A stretch of 64,000 nucleotides of DNA. It comes from an uncultured Rhodobacterales bacterium (GTDB taxonomy: Bacteria > Pseudomonadota > Alphaproteobacteria > Rhodobacterales > Rhodobacteraceae). The stretch spans positions 62,001 to 126,000 of the forward strand of contig CAIQOV010000037.1 of assembly GCA_903873585.1 (NCBI GenBank). Reading direction: 5' to 3'. The position numbers were made by a program, and so were the translations under genes. The notes beneath the pieces are model-generated. The model was not told where the DNA came from. It was given only the letters and a program-made list of their open reading frames with translations, and ran no database searches. Below are positions 44,139 through 53,362 of the stretch, piece after piece; position 1 is the stretch's first letter; the number at the start of each line of letters is the position of its first letter.

Positions 44139-46309
44139 GCCGCAGCGAAGCGAGTGTAAAACCCATCGCCTTTAGCTGCCAGATCGGCCAACAGGGCAGG
44201 GGGGGCAAAGCGCGGGCCAAGCCCTGAAAGGCCCTCGCACATCGCAAGTGCCGCCGAAGCGCCGATCCTGTCCAGCCAACTGAACGGCCCGCCCGACCAA
44301 GGCGCAAAGCCCCAGCCCAAGATCGCCCCCACATCGCCTTCGCGAATGTCGGTCAAAACGCCTTGCTCTAACGCGCGCACGGCTTCTAACGCTTGGATCA
44401 TCAGCAAACGGTGCTGCACCTGTGCCAAATCGGGCTGCACCACAGCCACGGGCCAAGCATTTGCCAGCCCTTCCCATAAACCGATGCGCTTGCCCGCTGC
44501 ATCATAGGTATAAAACCCCGCCCCCGCCTTGCGCCCCAAACGGCCCTGCTCGGCCAAGGTAAAGATCACCCCATCCACCGCCGCATCGGGATAGGTGGCC
44601 CCCATTGCGGCCTTGGTCGCCGCCGCGATTCGAACGGCCAGATCAATCGAGGTTTCATCAACCAGTTGCAGCGGCCCCAAAGGCATCCCCACCAAACGTG
44701 CGGCGTTTTCGATCAGGGCGGGGTCCACCCCTTCGGCCACCATGCGGATGCCTTCGTTGATATAGGGAATGATGCAGCGGTTGGCGTAAAAGAACCGCGC
44801 ATCATTCACGACGATGGGGGTTTTGCGCAAAGCGCGCACGAAATCCAGCGCCTTGGCCACGGCGCGGTCGTTTGTCTTGGCCCCCCTGATCACTTCCACC
44901 AGCGCCATCTTGTCGACCGGAGAGAAGAAATGCACACCGATCACCTGTTCCGCCCTGCGCGATGCTGCGGCCAAGCCCGTGATGGGCAGGGTCGATGTGT
45001 TGGTGGCCAAGATGCAGCTTTGCGCCACCACAGCTTCAATGCGGGCGATCACTTCTGCCTTAACCTTGGGGTCTTCAAACACCGCTTCGATCACCAGATC
45101 ACAGCCCGCCAATGCGGCATAATCGGCCGTTGCGGTCATGCGCGCCAGAACCGCTGTCTTGCTTTCCTCAGTCGCGGAGCCGCGCTGGATGGCCTTATCC
45201 AGTACCCCCGCCGAATGCGCCTTGCCGCGCTCTGCCGCCTCAACCGAAGAGTCCACCAGCACCACGGCAATTCCCGCCACAGCGGCCACATGCGCAATCC
45301 CCGCGCCCATCATGCCCGCGCCGACCACGCCCAACTTTTGAACGCTTTCATCGGGCAGGACAGGGCGGCGCGCGCCTTTGTCTAGCGCCTCTTTGTTCAA
45401 AAACAGGCTGCGGATCATGGCACCTGCGGTGGTGTCAAGCAGAACCGAGGTGAAGGCCCGCGCTTCGACCTTAAGGGCGGTGTCAAAACCCACCAAAGCC
45501 CCCTCATAAGCCGCTTGCAGCACGGCTTGGGCAGCGGGATAAACGCCTTGCGTCTTGGCCGATGTCATGGCGCTGGCGGCCAAAAAGGTCATGTAACCCG
45601 CCGGATCATAAGGCGCGCCGCCGGGCATTTGGTAGCCCTTTTGATCCCAAGGCTTCACCAGATCGGCGTCTTTCGCAGCCAAAACCCACGCTTTGGCCCG
45701 TGCCAACAGCGCTTCTGGGGCCACCACCTCGTCAACCAAACCCGCCTCTGCGGCCTGATGCGGGCCAAGCAGCTTGCCTTCCAACAAATAGGGTGCCGCC
45801 CCCTGAAGCCCCAGTTTGCGCACCAAGCGCGTGGTGCCGCCTGCACCCGGAAACAGGCCCACAAGAATTTCTGGCAAGCCGATCTTGGCCTTGGGATTAT
45901 CCGCCGCAAAGATGCGGTGACAGGCCAAGGGCAGCTCATAGCCAATCCCCAACCCCGTGCCCGTCAAAGCCGCCACGATGGGTTTGCCCCCTGTCAGCGC
46001 CTTGGCATCCATCCCGCCCCGTTCAATCTTGCGCAGCAAGGCGTGCAACCGCATCACCCCCGCAAAAATCGCCGCCGCCCCGCCAGATTGCATCTGCGCG
46101 ATCACCTGCAGGTCCATCCCGCCCGCGAAATCCTTCTTGGCCGAGGTGATAATCACCCCCCGCACCGCGCCGTCGCCCAAGGCGCGGTCGATCAAAGCAT
46201 CTAGCGCTTCGATCCCCGCAAGCGACAAGACATTCATCGACCGCCCCGCCACATCCCACGTGATGGTCGCAACCCCGTCGCTGTCGAGGGCATACTGAAA
46301 ATCGGTCAT
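44135..46309 (-). CDS. fadB: 3-hydroxyacyl-CoA dehydrogenase/enoyl-CoA hydratase fusion
   Basis: Bifunctional beta-oxidation enzyme, 724 residues. The N-terminal crotonase domain (1-~190) has its two catalytic Glu in LGIGYELPLACH and GLPEILVGLFPGAGGTTRL. The dehydrogenase (~325-610) has the NAD motif GVVGAGMMGAGIAH, the catalytic His in VIGVHFFSPVDKM, and FYANRCIIPYINEG. The C-terminal dehydrogenase repeat is also present. It lies downstream of the cupin and thiolase genes on the same strand, so these three likely form a fatty-acid breakdown operon. The symbol could equally be fadJ. Confidence 0.94.
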   Translation of the reverse strand: MTDFQYALDSDGVATITWDVAGRSMNVLSLAGIEALDALIDRALGDGAVRGVIITSAKKDFAGGMDLQVIAQMQSGGAAAIFAGVMRLHALLRKIERGGMDAKALTGGKPIVAALTGTGLGIGYELPLACHRIFAADNPKAKIGLPEILVGLFPGAGGTTRLVRKLGLQGAAPYLLEGKLLGPHQAAEAGLVDEVVAPEALLARAKAWVLAAKDADLVKPWDQKGYQMPGGAPYDPAGYMTFLAASAMTSAKTQGVYPAAQAVLQAAYEGALVGFDTALKVEARAFTSVLLDTTAGAMIRSLFLNKEALDKGARRPVLPDESVQKLGVVGAGMMGAGIAHVAAVAGIAVVLVDSSVEAAERGKAHSAGVLDKAIQRGSATEESKTAVLARMTATADYAALAGCDLVIEAVFEDPKVKAEVIARIEAVVAQSCILATNTSTLPITGLAAASRRAEQVIGVHFFSPVDKMALVEVIRGAKTNDRAVAKALDFVRALRKTPIVVNDARFFYANRCIIPYINEGIRMVAEGVDPALIENAARLVGMPLGPLQLVDETSIDLAVRIAAATKAAMGATYPDAAVDGVIFTLAEQGRLGRKAGAGFYTYDAAGKRIGLWEGLANAWPVAVVQPDLAQVQHRLLMIQALEAVRALEQGVLTDIREGDVGAILGWGFAPWSGGPFSWLDRIGASAALAMCEGLSGLGPRFAPPALLADLAAKGDGFYTRFAAA

Positions 46310-46335
46310 GATCGTGTTCCGTTCTTGTACGGCAT

Positions 46336-46806
46336 TTAGCGCGGCCCTAACCAGTCGGTTCCGTCTTTATAGGTGAAGCGCGCTTGGCCATCGGCGATGT
46401 GCACTTGCAGATCAACGTCGGAATAAGTCGCGACCTCGGCTTTGGCCTTGGTGCCGATCACCAGAAACTTGGCCACGTTATCAGAGCGGTTGATGAAATG
46501 GTGCCCGTCTGCCACGCCCGATGGAAAAGCCGCGCAATCGCCGACCTGCATCAGGGTTTCGCCGCCGTCTTGCACCATGACACATTCGCCCTGCGTCACC
46601 ATAACAAACTCATCCTCGTGCAAGTGCCAGTGGCGCAGGCTAGACAGCGCGCCGGGGTGCAGGGTGACAAGGTTCACCCCAAACTGCGTCAACCCGCCCG
46701 CCTCGCCCAAGCGCAGGCTGGAACGACCTGCCATCATCGCACCATAGGGTTCGGGGTAGATCGAACCGGTTTTCACCGGCACTTTGGTCAAATCGAGCTT
46801 GGGCAT
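46336..46806 (-). CDS. Cupin domain protein
   Basis: A 156-residue cupin with the metal-binding motif LRHWHLHEDEFVMVTQGE (motif 1) and FPSGVADGHHFINRS (motif 2). Ligands HLHxxE and a later His are present. An enzymatic role (isomerase, dioxygenase or decarboxylase) cannot be told. It sits between the thiolase and FadB genes, both on the minus strand, and could process an unusual acyl-CoA or act as a regulator. Confidence 0.85.
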   Translation of the reverse strand: MPKLDLTKVPVKTGSIYPEPYGAMMAGRSSLRLGEAGGLTQFGVNLVTLHPGALSSLRHWHLHEDEFVMVTQGECVMVQDGGETLMQVGDCAAFPSGVADGHHFINRSDNVAKFLVIGTKAKAEVATYSDVDLQVHIADGQARFTYKDGTDWLGPR

Positions 46807-46831
46807 AATGTCTCCTTGGTCTGCTATGGCG

Positions 46832-48043
46832 CTAAATCCGCTCTAGAATGGTTGCCGCCGCCATGCCGCTTGCCACGCATAGGGTTGCAAGCCCCAGCGC
46901 CTTATCGCTGCGCTCCATCTCGTCCAGCAAGGTGCCCAAGATCATCGCTCCGGTGGCGCCCAAAGGGTGGCCCATGGCGATAGAGCCGCCGTTGACGTTG
47001 ACCTGTGCGGGGTCAACCTCGAACGCCTGTTGAAAGCGCAAGACGACGGCGGCGAAGGCTTCGTTCACCTCAAACAGGTCAATGTCGCGCGCCGACAGGC
47101 GCGATGCCGCCAGAATGCGCTGGGTGACGGGAACGGGGCCTGTCAGCATGATCGTGGGATCAGAGCCGATCTTGGCCGTACCGCGAATGCGCGCGCGGGG
47201 CTTTAGGCCGTGCTTGCGGCCAAACTCGGCATCGCCCACCAACACAGCCGCCGCCCCGTCAACAATGCCGCTAGAGTTTCCAGCGTGGTGAATATGGCGG
47301 ATGCGTTCATGGTGGGGGTATTTCATCAAGGCGACCTTGTCGAAACCGGGCATCCCCTCGCCCATCGCTTGAAAGGCGGGCTTGAGCGCGGAAAGGGCCT
47401 GAACAGTGGTGTCAGGGCGCATATATTCATCACGGTCAAGGATCAGCAGGCCGTTGCGGTCGCGCACGGGAACTATGCTGCGCTCAAACCGCCCCTCGGC
47501 CCAAGCTAGGGCGGCGCGCCGCTGGCTTTCCACGGCCAAAGCGTCGGCCTGTTCGCGGGTGAAACCGTATTCGGTGGCGATCAAATCGGCCGAGATGCCT
47601 TGGGGCACAAAGCCCGTGCCCATGGCAAGGCTGGGGTCAACCGCAATGGCGGCCCCGTCCGAACTCATCGCAACACGGCTCATCATCTCGACCCCGCCCG
47701 CGATATAGCCTTGCCCCGCGCCGCCGTGCAGTTGGTTGGCGGCAAGGTTCACGGCGTCTAGCCCGCTGGCGCAAAAGCGGTTGATCGACAGGCCGGGGAT
47801 GGCTTGGTCAAGGTGTGAGGCGAGAACGGCAGAGCGCGCCAAACACCCGCCCTGCTCGCCAATCTGGGTGACATTGCCCCAGACGACATCTTCGACCGCA
47901 TGGCCCGTCAGACCATTGCGCGCCGCCAAAGCATCCAGCATCTGCGCGGAAAGGGCCACAGCCGTCACCTCGTTCAAACTGCCATCCGCCCGCCCTCGCC
48001 CGCGCGGGCTGCGGATTGCGTCGAAGATGAAGGCCTCGGTCAT
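46832..48043 (-). CDS. fadA: Acetyl-CoA C-acyltransferase (thiolase)
   Basis: Thiolytic last step of beta-oxidation, 403 residues. The nucleophile Cys is in SINRFCASGLDAVNLAANQ. The His motif is NEAFAAVVLRFQQAF, NGGSIAMGHPLGATGA is the second signature and the third is ATLCVASGMAAATI, where the second Cys acts as base. ATG 48043 fits the family; the longer frame does not. The thiolase is first in the presumed thiolase-cupin-fadB operon. Confidence 0.93.
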   Translation of the reverse strand: MTEAFIFDAIRSPRGRGRADGSLNEVTAVALSAQMLDALAARNGLTGHAVEDVVWGNVTQIGEQGGCLARSAVLASHLDQAIPGLSINRFCASGLDAVNLAANQLHGGAGQGYIAGGVEMMSRVAMSSDGAAIAVDPSLAMGTGFVPQGISADLIATEYGFTREQADALAVESQRRAALAWAEGRFERSIVPVRDRNGLLILDRDEYMRPDTTVQALSALKPAFQAMGEGMPGFDKVALMKYPHHERIRHIHHAGNSSGIVDGAAAVLVGDAEFGRKHGLKPRARIRGTAKIGSDPTIMLTGPVPVTQRILAASRLSARDIDLFEVNEAFAAVVLRFQQAFEVDPAQVNVNGGSIAMGHPLGATGAMILGTLLDEMERSDKALGLATLCVASGMAAATILERI

Positions 48044-48267
48044 GGTGATTTTCCCACTGTAACCCTGCGCCAAGGCTACCCGCCTTCGCGCCCCCGCCAC
48101 AACCCCGCGTTGGCCGCCCGCCCGCCTTTTCCGCGCAGCCCGAACCCAAAGCGGGGTTTCACGCCCCGCACCCCTGTGGATTTGCTCAGCCTAGCTGAAT
48201 GGGGGGCGTTTACCGTTGGTTAACCTTTCTTGCGCTACCAGTGACTTCGGGGATGTGGAGGTTGGGA

Positions 48268-49782
48268 ATGGTGGCGCTTGCCTATACAGTGGCGTTTGAA
48301 GGGGTTGATGCCCGCTTGGTCGAGGTGCAATGCGCCGTAGCCCCCGGAATGCCCTATTTCGGCGTGGTCGGGCTGGCCGACAAGGCTGTCTCAGAGGCGC
48401 GCGAGCGGGTGAAGGCGGCGCTGAATGCTATGGCGATTGCTTTGCCATCCAAGCGGATCATGGTGAACCTGTCACCTGCCGACCTGCCCAAGGAAGGGTC
48501 GCATTTCGATTTGCCCATCGCTTTGGCGGTTTTGGCGGCGATTGAGATTTTGCCCAAGGATGCGGTGGAAGGCGTGGTCAGCCTTGGCGAATTGTCACTG
48601 GACGGGCGGTTGATGCCCGTCTTGGGCGCTTTGCCTGCGGCGGTTGCTGCAGCGGCCGAGGGCAAGGCGCTGCTGTGCCCAAAGGCGTGCGGGGCAGAGG
48701 CCGCTTGGGTTGGGGCCACCACCGTTTGGGCGGCTGGATCTTTATCGGACGTGGTGGCCCATTTCACCGGACGTCAGCCGATGCCGGCGGCACAGGCGGG
48801 CGAGGTGCTGGCAACCCCGGCGGGGCGCGACTTGCGCGATGTGAAGGGGCAAGAACGCGCCAAGCGCGCGCTAGAGATTGCTGCGGCAGGGCGGCACCAT
48901 ATGCTGATGATCGGCTCTCCGGGGTCGGGCAAGTCGATGCTGGCGGCACGGATGGCGGGGATCTTGCCGCCCTTGTCGGCGGGAGAAGCGCTGGAAACCT
49001 CGATGATCCACTCGCTTGCGGGGTTGCTAAGTGAAGGCGGAATCAACCGCGCGCGGCCATTTCGCGAACCGCATCACACAGCATCCATGGCGGCGATTGT
49101 GGGTGGGGGGAAGGGGGCCAAGCCGGGGGAGGTAAGCTTGGCACACAACGGGGTGCTGTTCTTGGACGAGTTCCCCGAGTTTCCACGCCCCGTGTTAGAA
49201 ACCCTGCGCCAGCCGATTGAAACCGGCGATATCGTGGTGGCGCGGGCCAATGCCCATGTGCGCTATCCCTGCCGCTTCTTGCTGATCGCCGCCGCAAACC
49301 CGTGCAAATGTGGCTATATGACCGACCCTGCGCGGGCCTGCGCAAGGGTGCCGCTGTGTGGCGAGGAATATCTGGGGCGAATCTCAGGCCCCTTGATGGA
49401 CCGCTTCGATCTGCGCGTCGATGTGCCGCCTGTGGCCTATAGCGACCTTGATCTGCCCGCCACGGGCGAACCTTCGGCCACCGTTGCAGCACGGGTGGAA
49501 CGCGCACGCGCGGTGCAGGCAGAGCGGTTCAAGGACCATCCAGACGTGCGGGTGAATGCCGACAGCGAAGGTGCCCTGCTCGAGGAGATCGCCAGCCCCG
49601 ATGCCGAAAGCCGCGAGCTTTTGGCGCGGGTGGCTGAACGCTTTGGCCTGACAGCACGGGGCTATCACCGCATTTTGCGGGTGGCGCGCACTATCGCCGA
49701 TCTGGGCGGTGATGCGGCGGTAAAGCGCCCGCACGTGGCCGAAGCGGTCAGCTATCGGCTGGGCAGTGCGGCCAAGGGTTAG
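48268..49782 (+). CDS. YifB family Mg chelatase-like AAA ATPase
   Basis: A 504-residue protein, ComM/YifB-like. The N-terminal LonC-like domain ([40 protein letters not shown]) is followed by an AAA domain with Walker [11 protein letters not shown], Walker [12 protein letters not shown] and a C-terminal Mg-chelatase-type segment with [13 protein letters not shown] and RARVPLCG-like CARVPLCG. ComM is a branch-migration helicase aiding natural transformation. ATG 48268 has GGAGG seven bases upstream. It is convergent with gshB, sharing TTAG. Confidence 0.94.
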   Translation: MVALAYTVAFEGVDARLVEVQCAVAPGMPYFGVVGLADKAVSEARERVKAALNAMAIALPSKRIMVNLSPADLPKEGSHFDLPIALAVLAAIEILPKDAVEGVVSLGELSLDGRLMPVLGALPAAVAAAAEGKALLCPKACGAEAAWVGATTVWAAGSLSDVVAHFTGRQPMPAAQAGEVLATPAGRDLRDVKGQERAKRALEIAAAGRHHMLMIGSPGSGKSMLAARMAGILPPLSAGEALETSMIHSLAGLLSEGGINRARPFREPHHTASMAAIVGGGKGAKPGEVSLAHNGVLFLDEFPEFPRPVLETLRQPIETGDIVVARANAHVRYPCRFLLIAAANPCKCGYMTDPARACARVPLCGEEYLGRISGPLMDRFDLRVDVPPVAYSDLDLPATGEPSATVAARVERARAVQAERFKDHPDVRVNADSEGALLEEIASPDAESRELLARVAERFGLTARGYHRILRVARTIADLGGDAAVKRPHVAEAVSYRLGSAAKG

Positions 49783-50729
49783 CGGCGAGCGGCGATTTTG
49801 GCTTCGATCACTTCCCAGATGCGCGCGGCGGTGTTGGTGCCGTCAAACCGCTCAAGCTCTTGTATGCCGGTGGGCGAGGTGACGTTGATTTCGGTCAGCC
49901 AATCACCAATCACGTCGATGCCGACAAACACCTGCCCTTTTTCGCGCAAGGTCGGGCCGATGGCGGCGCAGATTTCCAGATCGCGCGGCGTTAGGCCGAT
50001 CTTTTCCGGCCGCCCGCCGACGTGCATGTTCGAGCGCGTTTCACCGGGTTGGGGCACGCGGTTGATGGCGCCCACAGGTTCACCGTCCACCAGAATGATC
50101 CGCTTATCGCCCTTGGCGACATCGGGCAGGAACTTTTGCACAATCAAAGGCTCGCGGCTCATCGAGGTGAAAAGCTCAAACAGGCTGGACAGGTTGCGAT
50201 CGTTGGGGTCAAGGCGGAACACGCCAGCCCCACCGTTGCCGTACAAAGGCTTAAGGATGATGTCGCCGTGCTTGGCCTTAAACGCGCGGATCGTGGCCAA
50301 ATCGCGCGATACGGCGGTGGGCGGGGTCAGTTCGGGGAATTGCAGGACCAACAGCTTTTCGGGGCAGTTGCGCACCCAGAAGGGGTCGTTCACGACCAAA
50401 GTCTTGGGGTGGATCATGTCTAACAAATGCGTGGTGGTGATATAGCCCATGTCAAAGGGCGGGTCTTGGCGCAGCCAGACCACATCCATATCGGCCAGAT
50501 CCACCTCTGTCTCGGGGCCATAGGTGACGTGATTGCCCTTTTCGCGGCGCAACTCGATGGGAAAACCGCGCGCGATCACACGGCCTTCGACAAAGGCCAA
50601 ACGGTCGGGCGCGTAATAAAACAGGCTGTGCCCGCGCGCTTGCGCTTCCAGCCCGATGCGGTAGGTGCTGTCACCGTCGATGTTCACGGACCCAATCGGA
50701 TCCATCTGCAAAGCAACTTTCAGGGCCAT
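49779..50729 (-). CDS. gshB: Glutathione synthetase
   Basis: Joins gamma-glutamylcysteine and glycine using ATP, 316 residues. ATP-grasp motifs are [17 protein letters not shown] and [20 protein letters not shown], where the Glu/Asn bind Mg. [24 protein letters not shown] is the family N-terminus. The start ATG 50729 has AGGAGA nine bases upstream. It follows yraN by 72 bases on the same strand. Confidence 0.96.
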   Translation of the reverse strand: MALKVALQMDPIGSVNIDGDSTYRIGLEAQARGHSLFYYAPDRLAFVEGRVIARGFPIELRREKGNHVTYGPETEVDLADMDVVWLRQDPPFDMGYITTTHLLDMIHPKTLVVNDPFWVRNCPEKLLVLQFPELTPPTAVSRDLATIRAFKAKHGDIILKPLYGNGGAGVFRLDPNDRNLSSLFELFTSMSREPLIVQKFLPDVAKGDKRIILVDGEPVGAINRVPQPGETRSNMHVGGRPEKIGLTPRDLEICAAIGPTLREKGQVFVGIDVIGDWLTEINVTSPTGIQELERFDGTNTAARIWEVIEAKIAARR

Positions 50730-50801
50730 GACCGTCTCCTTGATCTGGCCCCCTAAATGACCCAGCCGCACGCCAGATGCAATTGCTCTGGCAGTCAGTG
50801 C

Positions 50802-51167
50802 TCAGGCGGCCAGAGCGTTTTCGATGATTTCGATGCGACCCTGCCCATCGACCAAGGCCACATCAAAGCGCATATCGGTGAGCTGGCCCGCAGGCTCAAG
50901 GCCGACAAATTCGCTCGCCGTGGCCATGATGCGCTGGGCCTGCGCCCAAGTCAGGCGTTCGGCGGCCATGGCATGGCTAGCGCTTTTCTTGACTTCGATA
51001 AAGACAACCGTCGCCCCTTCGCGGACAATCAGGTCAATCTCGCCAATGCTGCCACGCCAGCGCCGCGCAATAACGGGCCGGCCAGAGCGGTCGTAAAGCT
51101 GCGAAACTTGCTCTTCGGCGGCAAGGCCTGCGTGATAAGCGGTCTTGCCCCGCACGGCGCGGGTCAT
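50802..51167 (-). CDS. YraN family protein (UPF0102)
   Basis: A 121-residue endonuclease-like fold. The core is GEIDLIVREGATVVFIEVKK, giving the D-ExK metal site of the restriction-endonuclease superfamily. GLAAEEQVSQLYDR is the family N-terminus. Its ATG overlaps the rsmI stop (ATGA), the arrangement seen in many proteobacteria. Activity is not well established. Confidence 0.92.
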   Translation of the reverse strand: MTRAVRGKTAYHAGLAAEEQVSQLYDRSGRPVIARRWRGSIGEIDLIVREGATVVFIEVKKSASHAMAAERLTWAQAQRIMATASEFVGLEPAGQLTDMRFDVALVDGQGRIEIIENALAA

Positions 51168-52033
51168 GGGCGCTGCCCTAGCGTCAGCGCAAGCTGGTAT
51201 AGATCGCGGCGGGTTAAGCCAAAGGCTTGCGCCACTTGGGCCGCGGCATCTTTGCTAGACTGGGTTTTCAAAGCTTCACGCAAGGCATCTTCCACCGTTT
51301 GGGCATCTGCTTGAACCGGGTCTGCCCGATCAACCACCACCACAATTTCCCCCTTCAAATCCCGCCCGGCCAGATTTTCCGACAGTTCGGACAAAGTGCC
51401 GCGCAGGATTTCTTCGAATCGCTTGGTCAGTTCGCGGCAGATTGCAGCCTGCCGATGAGGACCAAGTGTGTCCATCATATCACGAAGGCAGGCATCAATT
51501 CTTCTAGGAGATTCATAAAATATGATCGATCCGGGCACCTGTGCCAAATCGCGCAGCGCGGTCTTACGTGCTGCCGATTTCGGCGGCAGAAAGCCTGCGA
51601 AAAAGAAGCGGTCGGTGGGCAATCCTGACACACTCAGCGCACATAACAGCGCCGAAGGGCCCGGCGCGGCCAGCACCGTCAGCCCTTCATCTATCGCCGC
51701 ACGCGCCAGTTGAAAGCCCGGGTCTGCCACCAGCGGTGTGCCCGCTTCTGACGCGTAGGCCACTGATTTTCCAGCCTTTAGCGCCTCGATCAGGCGGGGG
51801 CGCATTTGGTCGCCGTTGTGGTCGTGATAGGCCAGCACCATCCGCCCATTCAGCGCGACGCCGTGCATCTCCATCAAATGGCGCAGGGTGCGGGTGTCTT
51901 CGGCGGCCAGCACATCGGCCCCCGCCAGAATATCCAGCGCGCGCAGCGTAATGTCACGCGCGGCCCCGATCGGCGTTGCCACAAAGTGCAGGCCCGGTTG
52001 AATGGCGTTCGGGCTTTGCGTCCAACTGCTCAT
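51164..52033 (-). CDS. rsmI: 16S rRNA (cytidine-2'-O)-methyltransferase RsmI
   Basis: Methylates ribose of C1402 in 16S rRNA using SAM, 289 residues. The tetrapyrrole-methylase fold is shown by FVATPIGAARDITLRALDIL, ASEAGTPLVADPGF, LAAPGPSALLCALSVSGL and FYESPRRI. ATG 52033 begins the family N-terminus. It is divergent from the LpoA-like gene, the usual order in proteobacteria, and lies upstream of yraN and gshB. Confidence 0.95.
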   Translation of the reverse strand: MSSWTQSPNAIQPGLHFVATPIGAARDITLRALDILAGADVLAAEDTRTLRHLMEMHGVALNGRMVLAYHDHNGDQMRPRLIEALKAGKSVAYASEAGTPLVADPGFQLARAAIDEGLTVLAAPGPSALLCALSVSGLPTDRFFFAGFLPPKSAARKTALRDLAQVPGSIIFYESPRRIDACLRDMMDTLGPHRQAAICRELTKRFEEILRGTLSELSENLAGRDLKGEIVVVVDRADPVQADAQTVEDALREALKTQSSKDAAAQVAQAFGLTRRDLYQLALTLGQRP

Positions 52034-52166
52034 GATCTGGCCTTTCGCTTTGCCCAAGTTTACATCACCTGTGGTTCCGCTTACTCTGCCCTTCGTCAAG
52101 GGGCGAGGGGGATTGGTGGGCGTTTGCCCGTGATTTCTGACGCTCGCCGCAGGTCAGGAGTGTTCG

Positions 52167-53360
52167 ATGCCAGCCCTTTTCGCCCGTATTACCGCGCGCC
52201 TTGGCCTTATGGCCGCAGCCTTAGCCAGTTTGGCCCTGCTAAGCGCCTGCGAGACATCTGCCCCCACGGGGCAGGCCACGGGCAATTACAACGCAACTCC
52301 GGTGGCTGTGGCGCTGCTTGTCCCGTCAGGTTCGGGCGCTGCGAGTGATGATCTGATCGCCGCCGGTTTGGAAAATGCCGCACGCATGGCGATCGCTGAT
52401 CTGGGCGCTGTGCAGGTTGATTTGCGCGTATATGCCACCGCTGCCAACCCCGATACTGCCGCCACCATGGCCAGCAAGGCTGTCGATGACGGCGCAAAGA
52501 TCATCCTTGGCCCGTTTTACGGGGCCGAGGCCAGCAAGGCCGGCGCAGCCGTGTCTGGGCGCGGGGTGGCTGTGATCAGCTTCTCCAACAACCCCGCCAT
52601 CGCGGGAGGCAATGTGTTTATTCTGGGCCAGACCTTTGACAGCACGGCCAACCGCCTCGCCTCATACGCTTTGACCAAGGGGTTGACCCGCATCATGGTT
52701 GTGTCTGACCAGACCGCTGCCGGAGAAGTCGGCAAAGCCGCCATCCAATCTGCCGTGGTGTCGGCAGGCGGGGCGGTGGCGGCGGTGGGCAGTTACCAGT
52801 TCAGCCAGAATGGCATCGTGCAAGCGGTCAGTGATATCGCCAGCTCGGCCAAATCCTCGACCGCGCAGGCGGTGTTTCTTACCGCTGACACGGGCGGTGC
52901 TTTGCCCTTGTTGACGCAACTCTTGATGGAAAACGGGGTTGATCCGACGACCACGCAGTACATTGGCCTGACGCGGTGGGATATTCCTGCGGCCAACCTG
53001 ACCCAACCCGGCGTTCAGGGCGGCTGGTTCGCCCTGCCAGACCCCGGCTTGGCGCAACAGTTTCAAAGCCGCTACCAGTCGGCCTATGGGGCAGCGCCCC
53101 ATGCCACGGCAGGCTTGGCTTATGACGGCATGGCCGCCATCGGGGCTTTGGTCAAGCAAAGCGGGCCAAGCGCGCTAAGTGCGGGCGGCCTAACGCAGGG
53201 CGCGGGTTTTGTTGGCGTCAATGGCATCTTCCGCTTCCTGCCCAACGGGGCGAACGAGCGCGGCTTGGCCGTGGCGCAGATTATCAACCAACAGGTGACG
53301 GTGATTGATCCCGCCCCGCGCAGCTTTGGCGGCGATGCGGCGGGTCGGGCTGGATACTAA
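52167..53360 (+). CDS. Penicillin-binding protein activator, LpoA-like lipoprotein
   Basis: A 397-residue outer-membrane lipoprotein with a periplasmic-binding-protein fold: lipobox LLSAC at residue ~28, then ATPVAVALLVPSGSGAASDD, KIILGPFYGAEASKAGA and SFSNNPAIAGGNVFILGQ. E. coli LpoA stimulates a class A PBP; the N-terminal TPR half of that protein is missing here. Its position beside rsmI-yraN is typical. It could act with the class A PBP in this window. An intergenic gap of 132 bases separates it from rsmI. Confidence 0.9.
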   Translation: MPALFARITARLGLMAAALASLALLSACETSAPTGQATGNYNATPVAVALLVPSGSGAASDDLIAAGLENAARMAIADLGAVQVDLRVYATAANPDTAATMASKAVDDGAKIILGPFYGAEASKAGAAVSGRGVAVISFSNNPAIAGGNVFILGQTFDSTANRLASYALTKGLTRIMVVSDQTAAGEVGKAAIQSAVVSAGGAVAAVGSYQFSQNGIVQAVSDIASSAKSSTAQAVFLTADTGGALPLLTQLLMENGVDPTTTQYIGLTRWDIPAANLTQPGVQGGWFALPDPGLAQQFQSRYQSAYGAAPHATAGLAYDGMAAIGALVKQSGPSALSAGGLTQGAGFVGVNGIFRFLPNGANERGLAVAQIINQQVTVIDPAPRSFGGDAAGRAGY

Positions 53361-53362
53361 CG

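Noticed and set aside
46832-48043. Thiolase C-terminal motif CVASGMAAA instead of CxGGGxG looked like a lost active site.
   Set aside because: The loop keeps the Cys and small residues at every position that the thiolase signature requires as I know it, so it is a normal variant.
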